From: Apilactobacillus kunkeei | GTDB taxonomy: Bacteria; Bacillota; Bacilli; Lactobacillales; Lactobacillaceae | Direction of reading: 5' to 3' | Length of the DNA stretch: 64,000 nucleotides | Assembly (NCBI RefSeq): GCF_005930975.1 | Contig: NZ_VBSE01000036.1 | Coordinates: forward strand, 1-64,000 | In this document: piece after piece, positions 44,073-53,485 of the stretch | How positions within the stretch are numbered: position 1 is the stretch's first letter | Layout of the letters: each line of letters starts with the position of its first letter | Translations under genes and position numbers: made by a program | Notes under the pieces: model-generated | Database searches by the model: none | What the model was told of the DNA's origin: nothing | What the model saw: the letters and a program-made list of their open reading frames with translations, nothing else

Positions 44073-44081
44073 TAGTTAAAT

Positions 44082-44113
44082 AAAAAGACTCCGGTATTTC
44101 CGGAGTCTTTTTT
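44082..44113. terminator. bidirectional terminator between prsA and yhaN
   Basis: AAAAAGACTCCGG and CCGGAGTCTTTTTT form a perfect stem around TATTT, with A- and T-runs on either side, between convergent genes. Confidence 0.9.
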
Positions 44114-46604
44114 AGTATTCATTTAAATTTAATACGGCCTTATCATCAACTAGTTTCAAGATATTAGAATCACAAGTAACATAAATCACCTGCATTGTCT
44201 TACTGATATCATCTAGTAGCTTAATCGCATTACCTGTTCGTTTTTGATCAAACTCTGTTAATCCATCATCTATGATTAACGGTAAACGATAGTCCCTACC
44301 AAACACCACAGAAAGCGAAAGAATCAAAGCTAGATATAATTGTTCAAGTGTACCTCTTGATAATTCTCCAGCGTCAAATTGAGTCTTATCATCCCTGGTC
44401 ACCTTTAGTTTACTCTTGTAGTAAGTAATACCTGTGTATCTATTATCGGTTAGGATTGCAAAGAATTCCTTGGCTTTAGACTCAAATAATGGAATTCTAT
44501 CAGCAGTAGCAATATTTAGTGATTCATCAATCCAAGAATTAGCTAACTTAATGCTCATCCACTGGTCAACCATTTCATTAATTTCTGCTTCAAAGTTACT
44601 TTGCTTTTGTACTAATTCGTTGTATGTCCCATCAGCAATGACATGTTTCAACTGAATATTTAAACTTTCTATTTGCTGGGATGCATTTAGTAAAGATTGT
44701 TTTGCACTAGTGATTTCTGCATTAGTCGCATTCAATTGCTTATCCAATTCAGTAATATCACTAAAAGTATCTAAAACTTTTACGTCGTCTTCAGTAATTT
44801 GATTCTTAACGTTTTGTAATTGTGCTTCTTTAATTGAATGATTTCTTTGTTGTTCAACAACCTCTTTAAACTCATCACCGTTATCTACTTTTCTAGTACT
44901 CAAAAATTCAGAGTAATCCTTTTTATACTGGATTTGTTTATCGATTAATGATGATTTTTGTTGTAAGTAGTTTTGCAATTGATTATTGTTTCGTAAATTG
45001 ATTGCATTTTCTTCATTCATTTTATTTAGAAAAGTACGAATTTGAGCAAGCTGATTATCAAATGAATCATTAATGTTAAGTCCACTAAAAACTTTTTTCC
45101 ATTCAGCAAAATATTCTTTTAGTATTTCATTAAGTTGATTCATTTCTTCTTCGTATTTGGCTTTTTGATTGTTATCTTTAGTCTTACGAGCTAAGTATTT
45201 TTGTTCAGATAACCAATCATCAACATTTTCAACATTAAAGGAATATCTATTTCCATAATTTATTAATTGATTGTATAATTCATCGCGTTTTTCATTAGAT
45301 TCGGCATCATCATTTTTCTTGAATTTAACAGATCCTGTATAAATACCGCTTAATAGTAGAATGATAATTCCAACCACCTTTAATGCTCCTGGCAATACTG
45401 TAAGCATTGCTATTCCAAAAACTACACCAATTAAACCAATGATAGAAAAACTATTAGATGGTTTTTGTTTTCTTGTTTGAAGACCAATAAGTTGTTGTTT
45501 AACTTCTTCAATTGAAACGATATCATCCCTGCTGGCAACAATTTGTCGACTATCTTGTCGGTTGATTTCATTAATCATTGATTGATTAACACTTAATTGA
45601 TTTATTTGTTCGTTAACTTTTGAGAATGATTGAACCATTTTATCAATTTCATTCTTGTATTTATTAAATTTTTTCAAATCATCATCGTTGTTCATAGAGT
45701 CATTTAATTGGGTAATTGATTTTTCGATGCTATCAATTTGTTGATTAACTAAGAACAGATGATTCGTTATTTCATTAAAATACTTAACATCTTCATCTGA
45801 AAAACCATCTTTAAATTTAAAATTGCTGTGTTCTAAAGACGAAAGTTGTTGGTATACTGGCCAAACTTGTTTGAAATGATTTAACTGTGTCATTTTCTTT
45901 TCTAATTCATCAATCTTTTGCTTAGCTTGATCTATGGATGCTTCCAAAACATTCTTTTGGCTAATCAAATGGTTGTAATCATTTAAACTATTCTTTTTCT
46001 CAGCAATCTTATCCAATAAATTATCGTATTCTTTAAGCTTTTGATTCAACGGTGGCTTACGTCCGTTCGGCGCATATAATTCTTTTGCTTCTTTATCAAA
46101 CTTATCTCTTAATTCTAACCATTTGTCACTTCCTACAAAACCAACTTTTTGAATCCTGCTAACTAATTCATTTTTACTTAACTTAGAAATTTGTTTAATA
46201 TCTAAATCACCAAAATAAAATAGTTGTTCGAAAGTATCACGATCAATTGGTCCTAAAATCTTTTCTAAAATATCATTTGGAGTTTGCATATCATTATCAA
46301 TATCATAAATTGATAATTCCCCACCATGTGTTCCAGCAATTCTGGTTAGTATAAAATGACGATTGCCATCAGTGGTGATTGTTAATTTACCACCATATGA
46401 TTTGGTGTCACGTGGAATGTATTGTTCATACGTACTTCCACGTCCGTCAATATATCCAAACAAAATTCCTTCAATCAGACTAAGCAAAGTTGTTTTTCCT
46501 GCTTCATTGTTACCAAATATTATTTGGAGGTTGTCTTCATTAAAATCGAAAGATACGTCATGCCATTTACCATAACCAAGCACTTCTAACTTATTAATTT
46601 TCAT
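44112..46604 (-). CDS. yhaN: YhaN-like SbcC/Rad50-type ATPase
   Basis: This 830-residue protein has an SMC/Rad50-type split ATPase: Walker A GNNEAGKTTLLSLIEG near residue 32, signature and Walker B (LSRGTLEQLYLAL, LPLIIDDGL) near 715-765. Long coiled coils (about 165-390 and 430-660) are interrupted by two hydrophobic segments near residue 390-430 (IGLIGVVFGIAM and VVGIIILLLSG), suggesting membrane association. It overlaps yhaO by 11 nt, its expected nuclease partner. The role is probably in DNA end processing; the pair is less studied than SbcCD. Confidence 0.9.
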   Translation of the reverse strand: MKINKLEVLGYGKWHDVSFDFNEDNLQIIFGNNEAGKTTLLSLIEGILFGYIDGRGSTYEQYIPRDTKSYGGKLTITTDGNRHFILTRIAGTHGGELSIYDIDNDMQTPNDILEKILGPIDRDTFEQLFYFGDLDIKQISKLSKNELVSRIQKVGFVGSDKWLELRDKFDKEAKELYAPNGRKPPLNQKLKEYDNLLDKIAEKKNSLNDYNHLISQKNVLEASIDQAKQKIDELEKKMTQLNHFKQVWPVYQQLSSLEHSNFKFKDGFSDEDVKYFNEITNHLFLVNQQIDSIEKSITQLNDSMNNDDDLKKFNKYKNEIDKMVQSFSKVNEQINQLSVNQSMINEINRQDSRQIVASRDDIVSIEEVKQQLIGLQTRKQKPSNSFSIIGLIGVVFGIAMLTVLPGALKVVGIIILLLSGIYTGSVKFKKNDDAESNEKRDELYNQLINYGNRYSFNVENVDDWLSEQKYLARKTKDNNQKAKYEEEMNQLNEILKEYFAEWKKVFSGLNINDSFDNQLAQIRTFLNKMNEENAINLRNNNQLQNYLQQKSSLIDKQIQYKKDYSEFLSTRKVDNGDEFKEVVEQQRNHSIKEAQLQNVKNQITEDDVKVLDTFSDITELDKQLNATNAEITSAKQSLLNASQQIESLNIQLKHVIADGTYNELVQKQSNFEAEINEMVDQWMSIKLANSWIDESLNIATADRIPLFESKAKEFFAILTDNRYTGITYYKSKLKVTRDDKTQFDAGELSRGTLEQLYLALILSLSVVFGRDYRLPLIIDDGLTEFDQKRTGNAIKLLDDISKTMQVIYVTCDSNILKLVDDKAVLNLNEY

Positions 46605-47781
46605 CCGTATCCTCCTTTCCACCTAATAGCTTCATTTTTGATTGTTCCATTAAATCTTCTTTGGAGTCATCCAAATGTCGTGCAATAAAATCATACTTAC
46701 GTAATGATTTAGAAATCGAACTAATTTCATCTTCAGAGAAGACCTTTTCTTGTGCCTCATCCCAAATATCTTGGTCAATTGATGACATCTTTTGATCATT
46801 GCTCAATCTAATATTAATTTCATAAATCCATGCATTTAACTGTTCATAATCCTTTGCTAACACATTAGTAATTCGATATTCTAAATCTTGTCTTTGACCA
46901 TCAGAAATCGGATTGTTCAATATAAGGTTCAAACTAATTAGTTGCATATTTTCATACTTATTACCCATTAGAACTTGTAAGATGTGATTTTTGGCACTTT
47001 CAACATCAACAAAATCCATGCTTAAATCAAGTGTTAACCAATCGATTAATGATGTGGCGTGAAATTTAGCTTCCATCTTACCACTTTCATCATTAACCAA
47101 TAAATATCCCTTGTTTCCTGGTTCGTTCTTATGTCTTCCTTGAATGTTACCAGAATAAAATACTAGTGGACTTTCATTTAATTGTTGACGCTTATGAATA
47201 TGGCCTAATGCCCAATAATCATATTTCTTGCTTATAAGGTCCTCTAATGCAAATGGAGCATAATGATCACCTGTTTGTTCCAAACCACCGTGTAGCATAC
47301 CTATTTGCACATCTACATCATTTTTCATCGGATATTCATCAATTTTCTTATCTGTAATCCATTTATTAGCATAACTAAAACCAGTAATAGCAATTTTCCT
47401 ACCATTGATAGAAAATGTTTTAGTTTCAACATCGTTACCAAAAACATGAACGTTATCCGGAAATGACACAGTTTCCCTTTGCATATCAAAATAATCATGA
47501 TTTCCATAAATCATGTATACATTAATATTTTTTTCGTTTAACTTTTGCATTTGTGATTGAAAAAAATCATATGTCTTAGGGGTTTGATTATCTCGATCAA
47601 ATAAGTCACCTGCCAATAATACAAAGTCAACATCGTATTTTATGGCATCGTTTACTATTCTTTCAAAAGATTTGAATGTAGAATCATATATCTGTTTCCA
47701 TAAACCATTTGGAGTTTCATCATTTTTCAAACCCTTAAACGGGCTTTCTAAATGTAAATCAGCGGCATGAATAAATTTCAA
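46594..47781 (-). CDS. yhaO: YhaO-like DNA repair phosphoesterase
   Basis: This 395-residue protein is an SbcD/Mre11-type metallophosphoesterase. The metal-binding motifs are IHAADLHL (residues 4-11), LLAGDLFDRD (near 55), YGNHDYF (near 95) and ALGHIHKRQ (near 191). It is the first gene of yhaO-yhaN and would form the nuclease half of the complex. The third gene of the usual trio, yhaM, is not found here. Confidence 0.92.
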   Translation of the reverse strand: MKFIHAADLHLESPFKGLKNDETPNGLWKQIYDSTFKSFERIVNDAIKYDVDFVLLAGDLFDRDNQTPKTYDFFQSQMQKLNEKNINVYMIYGNHDYFDMQRETVSFPDNVHVFGNDVETKTFSINGRKIAITGFSYANKWITDKKIDEYPMKNDVDVQIGMLHGGLEQTGDHYAPFALEDLISKKYDYWALGHIHKRQQLNESPLVFYSGNIQGRHKNEPGNKGYLLVNDESGKMEAKFHATSLIDWLTLDLSMDFVDVESAKNHILQVLMGNKYENMQLISLNLILNNPISDGQRQDLEYRITNVLAKDYEQLNAWIYEINIRLSNDQKMSSIDQDIWDEAQEKVFSEDEISSISKSLRKYDFIARHLDDSKEDLMEQSKMKLLGGKEDTDEN

Positions 47782-47800
47782 ATTAACTACTCCTTTAACT

Positions 47801-47841
47801 AAAAACGTCGTATCACTTAATAATAATGATACGACGTTTTA
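47801..47841 (-). terminator. terminator of the class A PBP gene
   Basis: AAAACGTCGTATCA and its exact complement flank 11 nt, followed on the minus strand by TTTTTAG. It follows the PBP gene stop and separates it from yhaO. Confidence 0.82.
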
Positions 47842-47856
47842 TATTAATTGGTCAAT

Positions 47857-49950
47857 TTAGTCTCCAACAAATTTCTTGGCATCATTCCACCAATTACTTG
47901 CGTTCTTCTTTAAATTGTCCCATCCTTTACCAAGACTCTTAGATACTTTGTTAGCACCGTCAGAAACACTATCCCAGAAACTGGAATCAGATGAACTATT
48001 TGCCTTCTTTTCTTCTGAATCCATGTAGGCAGCGTCTTTGACACTAAAGTCATTATTACCTGTAGTTGGTAAAATTTGTTGTAACTCTGTCTTAAATAAT
48101 GGTCCTACTCCAGTTCCACTTAGATTTTCCAAGTGATGTCCGGCATTGGTATTATCAAATCCTTCCCAGGTTGCAACAACAACCTTTGGAGTATATCCGA
48201 TAATCCATTTATCCCTCGTAGCATCTGAATCACCAGTATTATCAGCTTCAGTACTACCGGTCTTTCCGGCAATTGAGTAACCACTTGGTTTAGCAGATGC
48301 ACCTGTACCATTATCAAAGACACCTAACATCATGCTAGTCATCTTATTTGCAACCTCTTTTGACATTACATTTTTGGAAGTTACTGATTCATTATTAACA
48401 ATGACATTTCCTGAAGAATCAACAATCTTTCTAATGTAATGAGGTGTAGTCATGTTACCCTCATTTGCAAAAGCCGTATAAGCTCCGGCCATTTGTTGAG
48501 GTGATACCCCTGTTGAGAGACCACCTAAAGCTAAAGCAAGGTTCTTATCCTTCTTTTGGACAGGCAAACCAAATGACTTAACTGATTCATAACCTTTTTC
48601 AACACCAATCTTATGAAGCAACCATACAGCAGGAGCATTCATACTTTGAGCTAAAGCAGTGTACATTGGTACAGTTCCAGTATATACGTTGTTGTAGTTT
48701 TCTGGTGTGTACTTGTTAGAACCATATGATGTTTTCTTATTTTGAAGCATATCATTGTAGTTATAACCATTTTCCAAAGCTGGTGTATAAACAGCTAATG
48801 GCTTAATGGTTGAACCTGGTTGACGCTTAATTTGAGTAGCACGATTGTAACCACGGAATACGTGTTGACCACGACCACCAACTACCGCAGTAACTCCACC
48901 GGTACTTGGGTTCAAAGCAATTGAAGCTGCTTGAACCTTTGTACCATCCGACGCATTGCTTGGGAAGTTATTATCGTTAGCAAAGTCATCTTGCATACTG
49001 TTTTGTTGGTCTTGATTTAACGTTGTATAAATCTTGTACCCTCTGTTCATAATATCTGATTCGGATAATCCATATTTGTTAATTGCTTCATCAATTACAG
49101 CATCGAAGTAATATGGATACTTATAACCATCCTTATATTGATAGGTATTCTTAACTTGGATGGGCGTCTTCTTTAACTTGTTTGCTTCTGATTGACTAAT
49201 CTTATTATTATCAGCCATCAATTGTAAGACGACGTTTCTTCTATCTAAAGCTAATTTAGGATGATCAACGGGATTGTATGCACTAGGATTGGTTAACATT
49301 CCTGCAATCACTGCAGCATCTTGAACGGGTAAATCTTTAGCATTCATTCCAAAGTAACGTCTTGAAGCATCTTCAACACCATAGACTCCATTTCCAAAAT
49401 ACGAGTTATTCATGTACATGGTTAAAATTTGATTTTTACTGTATACATTTTCAACTTGAATGGATAAAAATAGTTCCTTTAACTTTCGACTAAAAGTTTG
49501 TTGTTGAGTTAGATAAGCATTCTTTACCAATTGTTGGGTTAGCGTACTTCCACCACCACTAATGTAATCACGACGCATAATCTTATTCTTAATCATTAGT
49601 AGAATCGCACGACCAAATCCTTTAACGGAAAAACCGTGTTCATTGTAGAAGTTTCTATCTTCGGTTGATAAGATTGCATTGGGAATATTTGGTGAAATAT
49701 CTTTAAATCCAACATAGGTTCCCTTTTGTGAATAAATTTTACCGGCTTTTTTATTATTACCATCGTAAATTACAGTAGATTGTTCCAAAGACGACTGCAA
49801 GTCTTGAACATGCGTAGTCTTCGCAACAAATGTGCAATATGCACTCATTACAAAAAATAGTAATAAAAATGTGACGATAATCCAACGAGTTAGTTGGTAT
49901 CGGTGCCAAATCTTTTTAAAAGCACTTTTTGTTTTTTTATCATTTTTCAT
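47857..49950 (-). CDS. class A penicillin-binding protein (bifunctional)
   Basis: This 697-residue membrane-anchored enzyme polymerises glycan strands and crosslinks peptides. A transmembrane segment covers about residues 20-42. The transglycosylase domain (about 75-250) has the catalytic Glu in STEDRNFYNEHG and GGSTLTQQLVKN. The transpeptidase domain has the SxxK in GSTIKPL (near 381), SMN near 437 and KTGST near 560. The C-terminal tail is Ser-, Lys- and Trp-rich. It resembles PBP2A/PbpF-type enzymes. It stands between argS and yhaO, probably with its own promoter. Confidence 0.93.
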   Translation of the reverse strand: MKNDKKTKSAFKKIWHRYQLTRWIIVTFLLLFFVMSAYCTFVAKTTHVQDLQSSLEQSTVIYDGNNKKAGKIYSQKGTYVGFKDISPNIPNAILSTEDRNFYNEHGFSVKGFGRAILLMIKNKIMRRDYISGGGSTLTQQLVKNAYLTQQQTFSRKLKELFLSIQVENVYSKNQILTMYMNNSYFGNGVYGVEDASRRYFGMNAKDLPVQDAAVIAGMLTNPSAYNPVDHPKLALDRRNVVLQLMADNNKISQSEANKLKKTPIQVKNTYQYKDGYKYPYYFDAVIDEAINKYGLSESDIMNRGYKIYTTLNQDQQNSMQDDFANDNNFPSNASDGTKVQAASIALNPSTGGVTAVVGGRGQHVFRGYNRATQIKRQPGSTIKPLAVYTPALENGYNYNDMLQNKKTSYGSNKYTPENYNNVYTGTVPMYTALAQSMNAPAVWLLHKIGVEKGYESVKSFGLPVQKKDKNLALALGGLSTGVSPQQMAGAYTAFANEGNMTTPHYIRKIVDSSGNVIVNNESVTSKNVMSKEVANKMTSMMLGVFDNGTGASAKPSGYSIAGKTGSTEADNTGDSDATRDKWIIGYTPKVVVATWEGFDNTNAGHHLENLSGTGVGPLFKTELQQILPTTGNNDFSVKDAAYMDSEEKKANSSSDSSFWDSVSDGANKVSKSLGKGWDNLKKNASNWWNDAKKFVGD

Positions 49951-50021
49951 CTAGTATGATTACTCCTTCACTGATGATGATATTAATACTATTTTAACCC
50001 AAATTAACTCTAATTGGTAAA

Positions 50022-50058
50022 ATAAAAAACAGATTTAACTATTTGTTAAACCTGTTTT
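50022..50058 (-). terminator. terminator of argS
   Basis: On the minus strand AAACAGGTTTAAC and GTTAAATCTGTTT pair around AAATA, with TTTTATTTTA following. It sits just after the argS stop. Confidence 0.8.
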
Positions 50059-50064
50059 CTTTAA

Positions 50065-51756
50065 TTACATTTCGTCTGGAGCCTTAACACCAAGTAATCT
50101 TAGTGATTCTTTAAGAACGATTGACACTGATTTAACTAATGCTAAACGAGCATCTCTTTGTTCATCATCATCTAAAATCTTAGTGTGAGCGTAGTACTTG
50201 TTAAATGACTTAGCAAGTCTTAATGAGTACTTAGCAATAACTGAAGGTTCAAATTCATCACAAGCCATCTTAACTCTTGCTGGGAAATCATTCAATAACT
50301 TAATAACGTTCCATGATTCTGCATCATTAAGTTTCTTGTCAACGTTTGAGAAGTCAACGTCACCAGCTTTACGTAAGATACTTTCGGCACGTGCACGAGC
50401 GTATTGTACGTATGGTCCAGTTTCACCTTCAAAGCGTAATTGATCTTCTAAGTTAAAGTCAATGTTGTTAATCTTTTCGTTCTTCAAATCACCAAATACG
50501 ATTGCACCAACACCAACTTCTTTAGCAACTTCTTCTTTGTTAGGAAGATCTGGGTTCTTTTCAGCAATTTGTTTCTTAGCAATTGCAATTGATTCGTTCA
50601 ATACTTCATCTAATAAAATGATACGTCCTGAACGAGTTGATAATTTCTTACCATTTACAGTAATTAGACCGAATGGAATGTGATGTAGATTCTTAGCTGA
50701 AGGAACACCCATTTCCATTAGCACAGCCTTTAATTGCTTGAAGTAGTAAGTTTGTTCTGAACCAACAACATATAGATTCATAGCTGGATGGTAAGTTTGG
50801 TCACGATAAATTGCAGTTGCGATATCTCTGGTGATGTATAGTGAAGCTCCATCACTCTTCAAAATCAAAGCTGGATTTAAATCGTATTTTTGTAAATCAA
50901 CAATTGTAGCACCTTGTGATTTGCTCAATAGACCTTTTTCTTGTAATGAATCAACGACATCTTGTAACTTGTCATTGTAAAATGCTTCACCATTGTAGGT
51001 ATCAAAAGTAATACCCAATTTGTCATAGATTTCACCAAAAGCTTCAAGTGATACTTCTCTAAACCATTTCCATAGTTTAGTTGCTTGTTCATCACCATTT
51101 TCAAGTTTTCTGAACCAATCTCTAGCAACATCGTCTAGTTCAGGTTGTTCCTTATCAATCTTGTGGAACTTAACGTAATACTTAACCAAGTTGTTGATAG
51201 GGTCTTTTTTAACGTCTTCTTCGTTACCCCACATTAAGTACGCAGTAATTAACTTACCAAATTGAGTTCCCCAATCACCTAAGTGATTATCTTTAATTGG
51301 GTTGTAACCATTTTTACGTAGGATTTCAGCAACAGAATTACCAATAACAGTAGATCTTAAGTGACCCATTGAAATAGGCTTTGCAATATTAGGTGAAGAC
51401 ATATCGATGGTTACATTACCACCCTTACCATCTTCGTTTTGACCATATTTTTCCTTTTGATCTAAAACAGCTGATAATACATCTTCACTGAAGTTAGACT
51501 TATCTAAGAAGAAATTAACGTATGGTCCAGCAGCTTCAACATGATCAAATGAACTTTGATCGATTTTTTCTACTACATCAGAAGCAATTTGTTGAGGTGC
51601 CTTTCTAAACTTTTTAGCTAAAATAAATGTAGGGAAAGCTAAATCACCCATTTTTGAATCTTTAGGTCTTTCAATTTTTGGTAGAATGTCTTCTACAGAT
51701 AGTTCGTTGTCCAATGCTTTGGAAAGAGCATTAGCAACCAATTCTTTGTTTTCCAT
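50065..51756 (-). CDS. argS: arginyl-tRNA synthetase
   Basis: This 563-residue class I enzyme charges tRNA-Arg. The N-terminal Add-1 domain covers about 1-110. The HIGH-equivalent is in SMGHLRST near residue 133 and a KMSKS-like KKLSTRSG near 370. The DALR anticodon-binding domain closes the protein (ARLALVKSVSIVLKESLRLLGV). A T-box with an arginine specifier precedes it. It follows a glycine tRNA gene on the same strand. Confidence 0.96.
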   Translation of the reverse strand: MENKELVANALSKALDNELSVEDILPKIERPKDSKMGDLAFPTFILAKKFRKAPQQIASDVVEKIDQSSFDHVEAAGPYVNFFLDKSNFSEDVLSAVLDQKEKYGQNEDGKGGNVTIDMSSPNIAKPISMGHLRSTVIGNSVAEILRKNGYNPIKDNHLGDWGTQFGKLITAYLMWGNEEDVKKDPINNLVKYYVKFHKIDKEQPELDDVARDWFRKLENGDEQATKLWKWFREVSLEAFGEIYDKLGITFDTYNGEAFYNDKLQDVVDSLQEKGLLSKSQGATIVDLQKYDLNPALILKSDGASLYITRDIATAIYRDQTYHPAMNLYVVGSEQTYYFKQLKAVLMEMGVPSAKNLHHIPFGLITVNGKKLSTRSGRIILLDEVLNESIAIAKKQIAEKNPDLPNKEEVAKEVGVGAIVFGDLKNEKINNIDFNLEDQLRFEGETGPYVQYARARAESILRKAGDVDFSNVDKKLNDAESWNVIKLLNDFPARVKMACDEFEPSVIAKYSLRLAKSFNKYYAHTKILDDDEQRDARLALVKSVSIVLKESLRLLGVKAPDEM

Positions 51757-51778
51757 TATCCAAAACCTCCATAATATA

Positions 51779-51965
51779 TAAAAAAGTCCCTTACAATATT
51801 AATAATTGTAAGAGACGGAATAACCCGCGGTACCACTCTATTTGATATAAAATATCCGCTTTATTATTTAATTAATCATAATTCTAAAAAGTGCGAATTC
51901 AACATACCCTAATCATCGGCTCTCACCAAATCCGATGTCGCTTTTTAATGGAATATGTCTACTAG
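51779..51965 (-). promoter_or_regulatory. T-box leader of argS (arginine specifier)
   Basis: The T-box GAGTGGTACCGCGGG is at 51824-51838 and the terminator stem (GTCTCTTACAATTA paired with its complement, then TTTTTT) at 51779-51817. The stem I apical motif GGTGAGAGCC is visible near 51920-51935. The likely specifier CGC, followed by A, lies at 51893-51895. Stem I is compact. Confidence 0.9.
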
Positions 51966-51987
51966 TCTTTTATTATCGAACAGTATC

Positions 51988-52004
51988 TGTCGTTTTATTC
52001 GACA
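51988..52004 (-). other. stem-loop between tRNA-Gly and the argS T-box
   Basis: TGTCG and CGACA form a perfect 5-bp stem around 7 nt, immediately after the 3' end of the glycine tRNA. There is no T-run, so it looks like a processing or spacer stem rather than a terminator. Confidence 0.4.
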
Positions 52005-52005
52005 A

Positions 52006-52076
52006 AGCGGGTAACGGGAATCGGACCCGCGACCTGAGCTTGGGAAGCTCATATTTTACCACTAAACTATACCCGC
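52006..52076 (-). tRNA. tRNA-Gly (anticodon CCC)
   Basis: A 71-nt cloverleaf on the minus strand. The acceptor arms GCGGGTA and TACCCGC (52070-52076 and 52007-52013) pair perfectly, the anticodon stem TGAGC/GCTCA encloses loop TTCCCAA, and the T-loop GGTCCGATTCC (with stem GCGGG/CCCGT) is standard. The anticodon read from the loop is CCC, for the rare codon GGG. CCA is not encoded. It lies upstream of the argS T-box on the same strand. Confidence 0.93.
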
Positions 52077-52123
52077 AGATACAAACTCTATTATATCACA
52101 CGTTACAATTTTTGGTAAGTTTG

Positions 52124-52348
52124 TTAAGCTGTTTTTTTCTTTGATGGTTTAGCAACTTTTTTGCTAACAACCGCACGCTTATTATATTCATTAACGACGA
52201 TGCCATCTTCTTCATGGTGTTCATCGATAAAGACCATTACTGAATTCTCATATATTTTTTCAATTGTTCCAGCAAAATCATGTTTTAAATAACCGAATCT
52301 AGGTGCAGAAACGTGGTCGCCAATTTGTAATTCTTTTGGTTCAGCCAT
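52124..52348 (-). CDS. DUF2187 family protein
   Basis: This 74-residue protein matches the small DUF2187 family by the opening IGDHVSAPRFG and the central TIEKIYENSVMV, which look like a KOW/SH3-type beta barrel; the function is unknown. The last 20 residues are Lys-rich (KKVAKPSKKKTA). I start it at 52348 (MAEPKEL) with AAGGAGGC upstream; the frame continues 15 codons earlier through a terminator hairpin. It follows the dehydrogenase gene on the same strand. Confidence 0.82.
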   Translation of the reverse strand: MAEPKELQIGDHVSAPRFGYLKHDFAGTIEKIYENSVMVFIDEHHEEDGIVVNEYNKRAVVSKKVAKPSKKKTA

Positions 52349-52368
52349 CTTTTGCCTCCTTAATAAAA

Positions 52369-52404
52369 AATAACGCGATATTGATAATATCAAAACGCGT
52401 TATT
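52369..52404 (-). terminator. terminator between the dehydrogenase and the DUF2187 gene
   Basis: AATAACGCG and CGCGTTATT pair, and the loop contains a second dyad (GATATT and AATATC) so the arms can nest; TTTTTTATT follows on the minus strand. It should end the dehydrogenase transcript, but the DUF2187 ribosome site begins only about 9 nt farther. Confidence 0.7.
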
Positions 52405-52451
52405 AATATCAAGGTATTTTTTAGAAAATATTAATATCTACTAATCACTAA

Positions 52452-53381
52452 TTAATTAGTGATTTCGCGAGTCTTTTGATTAATATAATCTGCTGATTTT
52501 TGTAGTTGTTTTTGTTCCTTTTCAGGAAGATCCAAATCGATTTGTTTTTCAATCCCATTTCTTCCAACAATTGCTGGATAAGATAGGTATGTACCGTATT
52601 CTTCACGGTAATTTGATACAGCTAATTCTGTTTTAGCATCTTGTAAAATAATTTCAGCTAATTTTACGGCTGATGCTGAAATAGCAAAATTAGTGTATCC
52701 CTTACCACTATGAACCGTAAATCCGCCCATACGAGCATCATTATCGATTTCATCTAAGTCAATATTGTATTTTTCCGCGTATTCAAAAATACTCTTATCG
52801 AAAACCTGAACTGTTGACCATGCTGTGAATTGAGAATTACCATGTTCTCCCAAGTTATAACCAATTACTGATCGAGGATCAATGTTAAGCTTTGCGGAAA
52901 CTGCCCTCTTCATTCTAGATGAATCAAGAAGTGTCCCTGTTCCGATAACACGCTCTTTGGCTAACCCTGTCTCACGTTGATATAAAGAGGTAATGACATC
53001 ATTTGGATTAGTGATTACAATAATAATTCCATTAAATCCAGATTCTTTAACGTGTTTTGCAACATCCTTAACTTCCTCAACGTTAGCTTTTAGTTCTGCA
53101 AATCGGTCATGTTTATCCTTATTAGCATTAATTAATTCCATATGGCCAACTGCTGAAATAATAACGTCTGCATCAGCTAAACTCTCATAATTATTAACCT
53201 CAATATTTGTATGGAATTTAAGATTAGACATGGCATCTCTGAAATCCAACGCATCAGAATTTACCTTTGCATCATTATGATCAATAATAACCAAATCATC
53301 TGTGATTCCTGAAACAACAATATGATGGGCAACTGCTGCACCAACATTTCCGTCTCCGATAATACCAATTTTTCTTGTCAT
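52452..53381 (-). CDS. L-lactate / L-2-hydroxyisocaproate dehydrogenase family protein
   Basis: This 309-residue NAD-dependent enzyme belongs to the lactate/malate dehydrogenase family. It has the nucleotide-binding GDGNVGAAVAH (residues 9-19), the substrate-region GTGTLLDSSRMKRAV (near 148-162) and the catalytic His in GEHGNSQF (near 179-186). Overall it looks more like the L-2-hydroxyisocaproate dehydrogenases of lactobacilli than main lactate dehydrogenases, for example in the KESGFNGIIIVITNP and SGKGYTNFAISASA segments. It may reduce branched-chain 2-keto acids. A terminator follows. Confidence 0.85.
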   Translation of the reverse strand: MTRKIGIIGDGNVGAAVAHHIVVSGITDDLVIIDHNDAKVNSDALDFRDAMSNLKFHTNIEVNNYESLADADVIISAVGHMELINANKDKHDRFAELKANVEEVKDVAKHVKESGFNGIIIVITNPNDVITSLYQRETGLAKERVIGTGTLLDSSRMKRAVSAKLNIDPRSVIGYNLGEHGNSQFTAWSTVQVFDKSIFEYAEKYNIDLDEIDNDARMGGFTVHSGKGYTNFAISASAVKLAEIILQDAKTELAVSNYREEYGTYLSYPAIVGRNGIEKQIDLDLPEKEQKQLQKSADYINQKTREITN

Positions 53382-53485
53382 AATACATACCTCCTTTAAC
53401 GTTGTAGATATTCTATCACTCTAATATTTTAATTCAAGTTTTATTATGGTTATTTATGATAAAATGTTTTTTAGGAGGAGTTACT

